Positions 7,095 to 14,285 of a DNA stretch of 61,951 bases are shown here, one piece after another (the stretch's first letter is position 1; the number at the start of each line of letters is the position of its first letter). Source of the stretch: a virus. The stretch is taken from the IMG/VR virus record IMGVR_UViG_3300017971_000301, positions 1 to 61,951 of that record, one strand, 5' to 3'. Position numbers and translations under genes: made by a program. The notes under the pieces were generated by a model. It was not told the DNA's origin. It saw only the letters and a list, made by a program, of their open reading frames with translations, and made no database searches.

Positions 7095-7631
7095 ATGGAT
7101 TCTAAACTACAGCAAAAGTTAGAAAAGATATACAATCTGGCTACCAGGGGAATCGCCGGGGAACAGGAATCCGCTAGAAAAATGCTCGAGGATCTACTGA
7201 AGAAGAATGACTTAACCGTAGAGGATCTGATCCAAGAAATCGAGCAGGAACAGTGGTATGAATTCACCTATTACAACGAGGCTGAGGCTCAATTGTTGGT
7301 CAATATCTACGGCCGAGAACTGAACACAAACAAGATGAAGTTCACAAAGAAGAGAGACCGGAAACGCCGAATGAAGATTAAACTGACACCCTCCCAGCAC
7401 GCGCGAATCCTGAAAAGGTATAACCTCCTAAAGAAAGTGATGAAGGTGGAATTGGCCAGAATACTAGATGCCGCTCAAACCGCCTTTATGGATAAGAACA
7501 ATTTGCTGGGTGATCCTGATCCAGACAAACCAAACGAAGACCCTGGATTCGACCTAGAAGTATTTGCACGGTTGGCTCAGATAATGCCAAGTGTGGCTGA
7601 TCCAGATGTAAGGAGAATATCTCATGAATAG
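7095..7631 (+). CDS. DUF2786-like protein, 178 aa
   Basis: The N-terminal 45 residues (KLEKIYNLATRG, then ESARKMLEDLLKKN and LTVEDL) match the helical repeat of DUF2786 proteins, where aged or numbered elements precede a short LT-x-E/D signature. The middle is highly basic (TKKRDRKRRMKIKL) and may bind nucleic acid. The C-terminus is acidic and proline-rich. Its last codons overlap the next gene. Function unknown in the family. Confidence 0.6.
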   Translation: MDSKLQQKLEKIYNLATRGIAGEQESARKMLEDLLKKNDLTVEDLIQEIEQEQWYEFTYYNEAEAQLLVNIYGRELNTNKMKFTKKRDRKRRMKIKLTPSQHARILKRYNLLKKVMKVELARILDAAQTAFMDKNNLLGDPDPDKPNEDPGFDLEVFARLAQIMPSVADPDVRRISHE

Positions 7632-7893
7632 AATATCCATGGGTTACTTCAGCAATCGTCAACGATACACGAAGACCCATTTAGTTAGAAACGGGAAGCC
7701 CATTTGCAATAGCCAAATTGGACTTAATATGACTTACCAATTCTGTGCGACGAGTATCTGTCTAGACTTTGATCCTGAGTGTCTTGATCAATTAGAATGT
7801 GAATCCTGCAAGGCATTATTCAGGTTATGGCGAGCCGCTTATTCAACAAAACGATTTACAAACAGTCGAGAGTGTGGTACAATGGGCTTGTAA
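7624..7893 (+). CDS. Cysteine-motif protein, 89 aa
   Basis: ATG 7624 follows AAGGAGAATATCTC. Residues about 27-65 contain the pattern PIC-x(3)-IGLN-x-T-x-QFCATS, then spaced Cys residues and CESC. The same pattern recurs inside the next ORF (PICPESGINLTDQMCATR, from 8110). The two are therefore related zinc-binding modules. A promoter for the next gene overlaps its 3' end. Confidence 0.6.
   Translation: MNRISMGYFSNRQRYTKTHLVRNGKPICNSQIGLNMTYQFCATSICLDFDPECLDQLECESCKALFRLWRAAYSTKRFTNSRECGTMGL
7855..7883 (+). promoter_or_regulatory. Sigma-70-type promoter TTTACA-N17-TACAAT
   Basis: TTTACA 7855-7860 and TACAAT 7878-7883 with a 17-base spacer. It drives the multi-module ORF beginning at 7915. 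Confidence 0.8.
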
Positions 7894-7914
7894 CAATCGG
7901 TAAGGGAGAACAGA

Positions 7915-8940
7915 ATGTCGGAAAAACAGAAAAGAGATAAAAAAGGCAACTACATCTTTAGTCCTGTGAACCATAGGAAATGCACCGACTGTGGGTTCGA
8001 ATACTATAATTATCTAAATGGTTGCCCGATCTGCAAAGGAAAGAACGCCAAGCCCGCAGGACCACGGCTAAGTCCAATTAACAGAACACCTATTCAAAGA
8101 GAGGTAACAATGCCAATATGCCCTGAAAGCGGAATAAATCTTACGGATCAGATGTGCGCTACAAGACAAAAGGGAAAAAATCCATGCTGTCCTGATCCTG
8201 AGAACTGCAAAGTCAGATCCACAATGAAAGTCCCTGATGAATCGTTTATCTGTCCCTTCCATGGATACTATGTTTGTTCGTACGAGTGCAAGAAGAAGTT
8301 AACTAATGGAGAAAAACAATGTAAGTTATGCCTGAAAAATGAGGCGGATATCCGTAAAAAGGTGTTTACAAACGACAATGAGGACGATACAATATCAGAT
8401 GAGACAATAGAGGAACGGTACAAGGCCTTCCTCAAAACCCTAACCAAAAGGAGCAGTAAAATGAAGCACTATCTGATTGACACGAACGAGATGAAAATTA
8501 CTGAGGTAGTCGGTTCCCAGAAAGCCGCGAAGGAAAAGGTCGACGATATCGTCATGGCCGCTTCTTCCCCGGAAGATCTGAAGACCCTCGGGAAAAAGGA
8601 ACTAACGAAACTGGCGGAGAATCTGGAAATGACGAAGGCTTCCGTCTCCGGCAAGAAAGACGAGGCTGTGGTTCTGATCTGGGAAAAGATTGTGGAAACC
8701 TACGCGTCAAAGAAATCCTCAAACAGATCCGGAGGACCGACAAAGACCTCCCTGCTCAGGGAAGCTTTCGCCGAGAAGAAGACGTGGACTGTGGATGAAC
8801 TATGTGAAAAGACCGGGTATGATTCCAGGAATCTGCGGACCGCCCTGGCCATTATGAAGAACGAGACCCGAACCGCGGCCGATAAGCTATTGGTCACCGA
8901 CTACGACAAGGAGAAGAAATCCTACAGCCTTTCCAAGTAA
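7915..8940 (+). CDS. Multi-module zinc-binding plus winged-helix-like protein, 341 aa
   Basis: One uninterrupted frame carries three modules. Residues 1-65 hold a CTDC/CPIC zinc ribbon. Residues 66-180 start at an internal ATG (8110) with its own GAGAGG site and hold the PICPESGINLTDQMCATR cysteine motif plus CSYECKKK and CKLC. Residues 183-341 start at ATG 8461 with AAGGAGC upstream. The last module matches the C-terminal two thirds of the protein at 2501-3118, with SAP/Rho-N-like helices and a winged-helix-like end (YDKEKKSYSLSK). A full promoter lies inside the frame at 8365. It may therefore be one large protein, nested products or a recent fusion of small genes. Confidence 0.7.
   Translation: MSEKQKRDKKGNYIFSPVNHRKCTDCGFEYYNYLNGCPICKGKNAKPAGPRLSPINRTPIQREVTMPICPESGINLTDQMCATRQKGKNPCCPDPENCKVRSTMKVPDESFICPFHGYYVCSYECKKKLTNGEKQCKLCLKNEADIRKKVFTNDNEDDTISDETIEERYKAFLKTLTKRSSKMKHYLIDTNEMKITEVVGSQKAAKEKVDDIVMAASSPEDLKTLGKKELTKLAENLEMTKASVSGKKDEAVVLIWEKIVETYASKKSSNRSGGPTKTSLLREAFAEKKTWTVDELCEKTGYDSRNLRTALAIMKNETRTAADKLLVTDYDKEKKSYSLSK
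8365..8393 (+). promoter_or_regulatory. Internal sigma-70-type promoter TTTACA-N17-TACAAT
   Basis: TTTACA 8365-8370 and TACAAT 8388-8393, 17-base spacer, inside the 7915-8940 frame and 67 bases before the internal start at 8461. Confidence 0.75.
8461..8940 (+). CDS. Nested gene: paralogue of the 2501-3118 protein, 159 aa
   Basis: In-frame internal start (MKHYLIDTNEMKITEV) with AAGGAGCAGTAAA upstream and its own promoter at 8365. The product would hold only the helical segment (TLGKKELTKLAENLEM, then VVLIWEKI) and the C-terminal domain shared with the leftward gene 2501-3118. Whether it is expressed separately from the long ORF is inferred, not shown. Confidence 0.5.
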   Translation: MKHYLIDTNEMKITEVVGSQKAAKEKVDDIVMAASSPEDLKTLGKKELTKLAENLEMTKASVSGKKDEAVVLIWEKIVETYASKKSSNRSGGPTKTSLLREAFAEKKTWTVDELCEKTGYDSRNLRTALAIMKNETRTAADKLLVTDYDKEKKSYSLSK

Positions 8941-8980
8941 CACCGTGGCCATAAGGCCTTAGGAACAGGAGAGCGCGACT

Positions 8981-9553
8981 ATGGTTATTATCGTAGAAGG
9001 GCCCGATGGCTCCGGGAAAAGTTACCTGGTCGATCGAATGGTTGAATCAGGTAACTTTTTCCGTTATCCACCGACGCACCAAGGACCACCGAAAACACGA
9101 GAAGAACTGATTGATCGGCTTGAAACAACTCTAGCTGTTCATCAGAGTTCTGGACTCTCCCCACAAACACCTGTGTTCGACAGATTTGGTTTATTCTCTG
9201 AACAGATTTATGGATCAATTGTTCGCAAAAAAGAAGGCGGTTGCGTCTTAACAAATCAGGATATTCGTCGATTCGAAAACCGGGTAAGAGAAATGAATGC
9301 CCGTGTTATCTACTGTCGCCCTTCCTTAAGGACCCTGAAGTCTGTTCACCTGGAAGTTAAACCCCACAAGAATCACCAACACATATATCGAGTTATCCAG
9401 AACCAGCAAACCATAATCATAGAGTATGATATCCTGATGTTCAAATATGAACGAAAAGGATTTGAGATTATTCGATACAATCGGGATATTCATGACGTAA
9501 AAGGAGTAATCGAATATGTGCGGGCTTGCGTTTTGTCTGGGGAGGGACCATAG
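8981..9553 (+). CDS. P-loop deoxynucleoside monophosphate kinase, thymidylate-kinase-like, 190 aa
   Basis: Walker A GPDGSGKS at residues 7-14 and VFDRFGLFSEQIYG near residue 66 (the DR-x(5)-E segment that binds the nucleotide in Tmk-type kinases) identify a phage dNMP kinase. It would phosphorylate a dNMP to the dNDP. In this neighbourhood (dCTPase, predicted dCMP hydroxymethylase, dCMP deaminase) a 5-substituted dCMP is an attractive substrate, as for T4 gp1, but dTMP cannot be excluded. ATG 8981 follows AACAGGAGAGCGCGACT. Its end overlaps the next gene by 38 bases. Confidence 0.8.
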   Translation: MVIIVEGPDGSGKSYLVDRMVESGNFFRYPPTHQGPPKTREELIDRLETTLAVHQSSGLSPQTPVFDRFGLFSEQIYGSIVRKKEGGCVLTNQDIRRFENRVREMNARVIYCRPSLRTLKSVHLEVKPHKNHQHIYRVIQNQQTIIIEYDILMFKYERKGFEIIRYNRDIHDVKGVIEYVRACVLSGEGP

Positions 9554-10907
9554 AGAAAAAACAGAGCACATGATCAAAAACCTGTCCCATAGGGGATTGG
9601 CAGATCGAGTCGGTTTTTATAGTGGACACAATTACTCCCTTGGCCATATTCGTTTACCAATCCAGGGATTGGCTCAGGTCTTTGATCAACCTTATTCTAG
9701 ATTCACCCATAAGAACAAGATGGTGTATGTCGGGGAAGTCTTTAACTTTGATCAGTTTATCCACAACCAATCAGACGTCCCAATCGTATACAATATAGTT
9801 CACAATGGACTGATCCAGGCTTTCGATAAGTTAGATGGATTCTGGTCGATTGTTTATGTAAACGAGGATGAAAAAACTGCCTATGTTTACACCGATCATT
9901 TGGCAAAGAAGCCGCTGTATATTCTTCGGGAAGAGGAAACAGTAGCAATATGCTCTGAAATTATTCCATTGGTTCTAATCGCTGAGGAACTAAGATGGAA
10001 TCACCACGATATTTCTGTCACAGGGAAGTGGGGATATTCCCCATTGAACACAACTCCATTTGCAAACATCGACAAGATTCCTGCCAATACTAGATTCGTC
10101 CTGGATCTAGAATCACACACAACTATCGAAACTATTTCTCCTTACTTAAACTTCCCAAAGGATCCTAAATTATCGCTTTCGGGAGCCATGGAACAAGCCG
10201 TAAAGAATCGATTAGTTTCAGACATCCCAATTTCTCTTCTGTTATCGGGAGGATTAGACAGTACAATTGTGTATCAATTAGTTCGAAAATATACCTCGGA
10301 TATCACTATTTTTCATATTGATAACGATGAGTCAGAATACCTGAACTATCTAGATTTCAAAGGAGTTGATGTTCGACAGATCCAGTTCAATCCAGAAGGA
10401 AATACAAGCATTGTTGAGGCTTTATTGTCAAACCAGACTCCTGTTGACTTGGGTTCAATGGTTCAACAGTTTCTTCTGTCTAAAGAAATCAGTCGACATG
10501 GGCGAAATGTAGCTATCTCCGGCGACGGCGCTGATGAACTATTCGGCGGATACAGGAGAGCCAAACTGTATGATTCTCAACAATCAGATATCTGGGATGA
10601 ATTGGTTCACTATCATTTACCTCGATTGGATCGGCAAATGATGGTACACACTGTCGAACTGCGCTGTCCCTTCCTATCACCTGAGGTAATCAACTACGCT
10701 CTAACGGTTCCTTATGAACAAAGAACTAGCAAGCAGATCCTAAAAACCACCTTTGCCAATATCGTTCCTCGCCCAATCCTGGAACGAGAAAAGGTACCAC
10801 TGAAGATCAAACAGATCAGAACAGATCCACTTAATTGGCGACTGGATCTAATTGAAATCTTTATCAGAGAAATAGGAGGGATCTATGAACGTGGACGATA
10901 TCAGTGA
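9516..10907 (+). CDS. Asparagine synthase (glutamine-hydrolysing)-like amidotransferase, 463 aa
   Basis: The start is fixed by MCG, which places the Ntn-type glutaminase cysteine at position 2. The N-terminal domain has HRGLAD, GHIRL and GEVFNF where AsnB has HRGPD, ERL and NGEIYN, so several glutamine-site residues are altered. The C-terminal synthetase domain has an intact PP-loop SGGLDS (244-249) and GDGADELFGGY (336-346). It is about 90 residues shorter than bacterial AsnB. Family chemistry is ATP-dependent adenylation of a carboxylate and transfer of ammonia from glutamine. In a phage nucleotide-metabolism cluster the substrate may be a modified nucleotide rather than aspartate; this is inference. 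Confidence 0.85.
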   Translation: MCGLAFCLGRDHREKTEHMIKNLSHRGLADRVGFYSGHNYSLGHIRLPIQGLAQVFDQPYSRFTHKNKMVYVGEVFNFDQFIHNQSDVPIVYNIVHNGLIQAFDKLDGFWSIVYVNEDEKTAYVYTDHLAKKPLYILREEETVAICSEIIPLVLIAEELRWNHHDISVTGKWGYSPLNTTPFANIDKIPANTRFVLDLESHTTIETISPYLNFPKDPKLSLSGAMEQAVKNRLVSDIPISLLLSGGLDSTIVYQLVRKYTSDITIFHIDNDESEYLNYLDFKGVDVRQIQFNPEGNTSIVEALLSNQTPVDLGSMVQQFLLSKEISRHGRNVAISGDGADELFGGYRRAKLYDSQQSDIWDELVHYHLPRLDRQMMVHTVELRCPFLSPEVINYALTVPYEQRTSKQILKTTFANIVPRPILEREKVPLKIKQIRTDPLNWRLDLIEIFIREIGGIYERGRYQ

Positions 10908-11304
10908 TGAAGAAGTTCGGATCGAAGGGGACAAACTGGAGGCCATATTCGATCGTCAACGAGAACTGATGGAAAAGTATGACGAGATTGAAGAACAAAA
11001 CGAACTTCTTCAAACTGCCGATGTTCCCGTGGATCTGAATTCTCATCTAGGGCAAGCTCGATTAAAGGATTTCGCTTGGAGAATAACCGAGGAGTTGGGT
11101 GAGGCCATGAACTGTCTGAAGAACAAGCCCTGGAAAACGACTCAGATGTTGACAGACCAAACCCATTATCTGGAAGAACTGGCTGACGCTTTCCACTTCA
11201 TGATTGAACTGATGATCTTGTCGGGTCTGGATGCGGAATCACTAACGCAGATCTATTTGAAGAAGTCGCTGGTTAACAAGTTTCGGCAACGTTCGAAGTA
11301 CTAA
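10885..11304 (+). CDS. All-alpha NTP pyrophosphatase, dCTPase/dUTPase of the T4 gp56 type, 139 aa
   Basis: The first helix motif ITEELGEAMNC (residues 67-77) and the second EELADAFHFMIEL (97-109) give the ExxE and ExxD metal-binding pairs of the dimeric dUTPase/MazG superfamily. The stretch after it (SGLDAESLTQIYLKK, then KFRQR) resembles the C-terminus of T4 dCTPase/dUTPase. It would hydrolyse dCTP and dUTP to monophosphates, keeping unmodified dCTP low and feeding the dCMP-using enzymes downstream. ATG 10885 follows AGGAGGGATCT and overlaps the amidotransferase end. Confidence 0.8.
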   Translation: MNVDDISDEEVRIEGDKLEAIFDRQRELMEKYDEIEEQNELLQTADVPVDLNSHLGQARLKDFAWRITEELGEAMNCLKNKPWKTTQMLTDQTHYLEELADAFHFMIELMILSGLDAESLTQIYLKKSLVNKFRQRSKY

Positions 11305-11305
11305 T

Positions 11306-11650
11306 ATGAGAGTCTACAAGATTCGAATAAACGGGATAATCTACAATTGTTACAGCAAGAAAGAAATGCTGGTTCTTCTATTGTTGCTGATTGACGAAAA
11401 TTCCCCGGCCGAAGCCATTCGAATCAACATAAAACAGGCTTTTGAATTGGTTGGCAAACGAGATAAACGGTCCTGGAAGACTGTCGATAGGATAAAGACT
11501 AAGGACAAGCTTCTTGCATACTGCTATAATCTAATACTGAATGCAGAGGGATTTGGTCTTCTTTGGGGATTCTCAGTTATAGCACCGATCGGAAAAGGAG
11601 ACACATACTATAATCCAGAAGTAAGGAGCATGGTGAATCTACATGTCTAA
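11306..11650 (+). CDS. Hypothetical protein, 114 aa
   Basis: The ATG is 1 base after the previous stop. The product has a hydrophobic helix (KEMLVLLLLLIDEN) and a beta-rich C-terminus. It is not a membrane protein in any obvious way. No family recognised. It is embedded between the pyrophosphatase and the glycosylase-like gene in one operon. Confidence 0.6.
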   Translation: MRVYKIRINGIIYNCYSKKEMLVLLLLLIDENSPAEAIRINIKQAFELVGKRDKRSWKTVDRIKTKDKLLAYCYNLILNAEGFGLLWGFSVIAPIGKGDTYYNPEVRSMVNLHV

Positions 11651-12176
11651 TATGGAAGAAATTCGACACAAAGTTTCTATCTGTTCCAAATGCGGTCAAC
11701 AATACATAGGAAGATCTACTTGTGGAATAGGCTCGGAAAAAAAAGGAGTTGTTTTATTAATCGGGATGAATCCATGGGCTGTAAACGGGACTTTCAAAAA
11801 GGGTAGCGGGATAATTCTCCTTATGAATAAATTCGAAGAATGGGGATTCAAAGACTTCTTCTTCGATAACATTGTCAAGTGTGAAATGCCAGATGGCAAG
11901 CCGCCAAAGAAACGACATGTTCGAAACTGCAAACAATATCTGTATGATCAAATCACTGAACTGTCGCCGATGTATCAGATCATTTTCGGTAAGTTCGCAG
12001 CCAATGCTATGGGTTTCCAATATCTCCCGTGGGTTGAACCAGTAAGATACAAAATCATTACAGTTCCTCATTTTTCGTCCATTCTGTATGGATCCACAAA
12101 TAGGGAAAAAGAGGAATACTACAAACGGCTTCATACCGTTTTGTTCCATACTCCTAAACAAAAGGAAATGTTCTAA
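11643..12176 (+). CDS. Uracil-DNA glycosylase superfamily protein, Fe-S (family 4/5-like), 177 aa
   Basis: Four cysteines, C14, C17, C80 and C96, match the C-x2-C and C-x15-C spacing that holds the 4Fe-4S cluster in thermostable-type UDGs. Motif A reads GMNPW instead of GEAPG and the C-terminal loop reads PHFSSIL instead of an HPS motif. The fold is therefore clear but the base-recognition residues differ. It may excise uracil, act on a modified base or have lost catalysis. It overlaps the genes on both sides and belongs to the nucleotide/DNA-modification operon. Confidence 0.72.
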   Translation: MSNMEEIRHKVSICSKCGQQYIGRSTCGIGSEKKGVVLLIGMNPWAVNGTFKKGSGIILLMNKFEEWGFKDFFFDNIVKCEMPDGKPPKKRHVRNCKQYLYDQITELSPMYQIIFGKFAANAMGFQYLPWVEPVRYKIITVPHFSSILYGSTNREKEEYYKRLHTVLFHTPKQKEMF

Positions 12177-13390
12177 TGAAAGCAATGGGAATCACCTGTG
12201 GGATTGGATCAATGATGATTGGTGCTCGACAAGCTGGGTTTCAGATTCTCGGTAATATTGAATGGAGACCTTATTATCATGTATCAGACGAAGAGGGCCG
12301 AAACACATTCACTGAGAATTTCCAGAAAGCTTTCATGGTTCATAAACTGGAAGAACTGTCGCCGGTGGATCTAAAAAGAATCAGGGGAGTCGATTTAGCT
12401 ATGGGGCATCCAGAGTGTGGAAACTTTAGCAATCTTCGACCAAGCAAACGATTCAACGATCCAAGTGATATCCCATTGTTCTGTGACTTAGTATCCCAGA
12501 TCCACCCAAGATTCTTCGTACAAGATAACTTACCAAAGGCGCTAATTGGGTTTCCCATTGACAAATGGCATGAAGCTTTACCGGAGTACGACCTATTCCC
12601 TGAGTGGGTGTCAAATTATCATTATGGAAACTCCCAGAAGTTTCGGAAACGATTCTTCATGATTGGTGCTTTGAAGAAGGAAAAGTTCGTGTTTCATTCA
12701 GGAGAATTTAACCATGTGAAACATCTTCGGGATGTGATAAAGGGTCTGCCGCCCCGTCGAGATATTCGGGCTATCAACCATGTTCATGTAAAAGACACAG
12801 ATCAGCTCTACGGCTTCTATCCACACCATTGGCCTGAAACAGAAGGTGAGGAAAGAATCACCCTCGGTGTCTTCAAAAAGGTCATTAAGGATTACCCGCC
12901 GAAACTGAACTTTAGATATCGAAATCGGTTCGGGGAATGGAACCTGAAACCTGGATATTCAAAGATCATCCTGGATAACACATGCCCTGTTATGACTGGC
13001 GGTGGCTCAGCCCTGGACAATCATTATAGAGAAGACACGTTGAATCCCCTGACGCAGCGTGAACGTGCAAGAATACAAGGATGCCCGGATGATTTCATCT
13101 TCTATCCCCTAGATTATATGGAAAGAGGATTCAAGACATATTCTGCGGTTTACAAACAACTCGGCAAATTTATGCCAATCGAGTTTTGTCGGTATATTGC
13201 CGATCAGATCGCCGCTCATATTAAAGGAAAAAAATTCAAATCTATCACAAACGATCGTCTAATAAATCCAAACCAGTATATTGATGATGCTAAACGATGG
13301 TATTGTCAAAATGTTGGTTACAAACCAAAAGCCAGACGAGCCGAGATCTGTGAGGCTTGCTGGTTACCCTGTAAAGGAGAAAATTTATGA
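12176..13390 (+). CDS. DNA cytosine-C5 methyltransferase homologue, atypical, 404 aa
   Basis: Motif I is ITCGIGSMMIGARQAGF (SAM binding). Motif IV reads GHPECGNFS (residues 77-85), keeping the catalytic Cys81 but replacing PPCQ by PECG. Motif VI reads QDN (116-118), with Asp where the canonical ENV glutamate protonates the base. Motif VIII is QKFRKRFFMIGA (154-165). The target-recognition region and RERARIQGCPDDF close the fold. The C-terminal tail carries CEACWLPC, a possible zinc site. It would modify cytosine at C5 in DNA, but the altered motifs make specificity or chemistry uncertain. ATG 12176 overlaps the glycosylase stop; its own stop overlaps the ATG of the ThyA-fold gene. Confidence 0.8.
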   Translation: MKAMGITCGIGSMMIGARQAGFQILGNIEWRPYYHVSDEEGRNTFTENFQKAFMVHKLEELSPVDLKRIRGVDLAMGHPECGNFSNLRPSKRFNDPSDIPLFCDLVSQIHPRFFVQDNLPKALIGFPIDKWHEALPEYDLFPEWVSNYHYGNSQKFRKRFFMIGALKKEKFVFHSGEFNHVKHLRDVIKGLPPRRDIRAINHVHVKDTDQLYGFYPHHWPETEGEERITLGVFKKVIKDYPPKLNFRYRNRFGEWNLKPGYSKIILDNTCPVMTGGGSALDNHYREDTLNPLTQRERARIQGCPDDFIFYPLDYMERGFKTYSAVYKQLGKFMPIEFCRYIADQIAAHIKGKKFKSITNDRLINPNQYIDDAKRWYCQNVGYKPKARRAEICEACWLPCKGENL

Positions 13391-14094
13391 GAATATTCCA
13401 GAGTGCCATAGAAATGGCGGGGGAGGTCGCGCGGGATCTCTGGGAGATGGGGATTCGTTACCAATCTACAACAGTGCAAGACCAACAGGTAGCGAACAAT
13501 CCCAAGTTCCAAACGATCGAGCTTTTCGGCTACGGTTACACGTTAACATTGTACGAAGACGTGCAGCACTTGATTGATCACTTTGGTCTAAATGCAGACT
13601 GGGTGTTTAACGAAGAGGATGAACGTCTTCACAAGGGACTTCTTTTTCTTCCATTAAATCCAGGGCGCGCTTGGGAACTAAACAAAAAGTTCTGGACGCC
13701 ATTTCTTCGAGACGGTAAGTTTGCATATTCCTACGCGGAACGTTGGCAAGAACAGATTGACTATGTAATCAATGAGCTGAATATACGCCCGAACACCAGA
13801 CAAGCTATCATGACCATGTATGATCGACACCAGGACATGCTGAACTGGGGCGGTCGAGACCGAGTGCCCTGTAGTATATCCTATCAATTTATGATTCGGA
13901 ATGACATGCTTCATTTGATTTACAATCAGCGATCCTGCGACTTTGTCAAGTTTTTTGGATCTGATGTTTATCTTACCATTCAGCTTCTAAAGCATGTCGC
14001 CAAGAATGTTGGTGTGGTTCCAGGATATTTCACCCATTTCCTCGGGTCACTTCATGCTTTTGCCGGTGATTTGGAAAACAAGGGAATCTTCTAA
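13387..14094 (+). CDS. Thymidylate-synthase-fold enzyme with dCMP hydroxymethylase/methylase signature, 235 aa
   Basis: Residues 160-225 align without gaps to E. coli ThyA: catalytic VPC (Cys162), then QRSCD (181-185, phosphate-binding Arg and Ser), then His223. The position eight residues after QRSCD, Asn177 in ThyA, is Asp193 here. That Asn-to-Asp change is what distinguishes T4 dCMP hydroxymethylase, and in engineered ThyA it switches preference from dUMP to dCMP. The N-terminal half is divergent. A separate ThyX gene (57616-58314) can make dTMP, which frees this enzyme for another role. AAAGGAGAAAATTT precedes the ATG, which overlaps the methyltransferase stop. Confidence 0.78.
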   Translation: MRIFQSAIEMAGEVARDLWEMGIRYQSTTVQDQQVANNPKFQTIELFGYGYTLTLYEDVQHLIDHFGLNADWVFNEEDERLHKGLLFLPLNPGRAWELNKKFWTPFLRDGKFAYSYAERWQEQIDYVINELNIRPNTRQAIMTMYDRHQDMLNWGGRDRVPCSISYQFMIRNDMLHLIYNQRSCDFVKFFGSDVYLTIQLLKHVAKNVGVVPGYFTHFLGSLHAFAGDLENKGIF

Positions 14095-14285
14095 TGGAAG
14101 AAAAGGAAATCACTCAGGCTTATGAGAAGCTGTTCGATTGGATAAAAACAACAGGCCTCAATCCTCAGCAACGGATAGTTGTGTTGAAATCCTGCGCTAT
14201 GATTATGGAGAATATTGTCGCATCAGAGGCTCAAATGCAGATGCTGGGGAATATGGTCAAGAACCCATTGGGGATCGGAAAATGA
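14094..14285 (+). CDS. Hypothetical protein, 63 aa
   Basis: The start overlaps the stop of the ThyA-fold gene (TAATGG) and the end overlaps the deaminase ATG. An all-helical small protein (MEEKEITQAYEKLFDWIK), no known motif. It may be an accessory subunit of a neighbour; nothing in the sequence proves it. Confidence 0.6.
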   Translation: MEEKEITQAYEKLFDWIKTTGLNPQQRIVVLKSCAMIMENIVASEAQMQMLGNMVKNPLGIGK

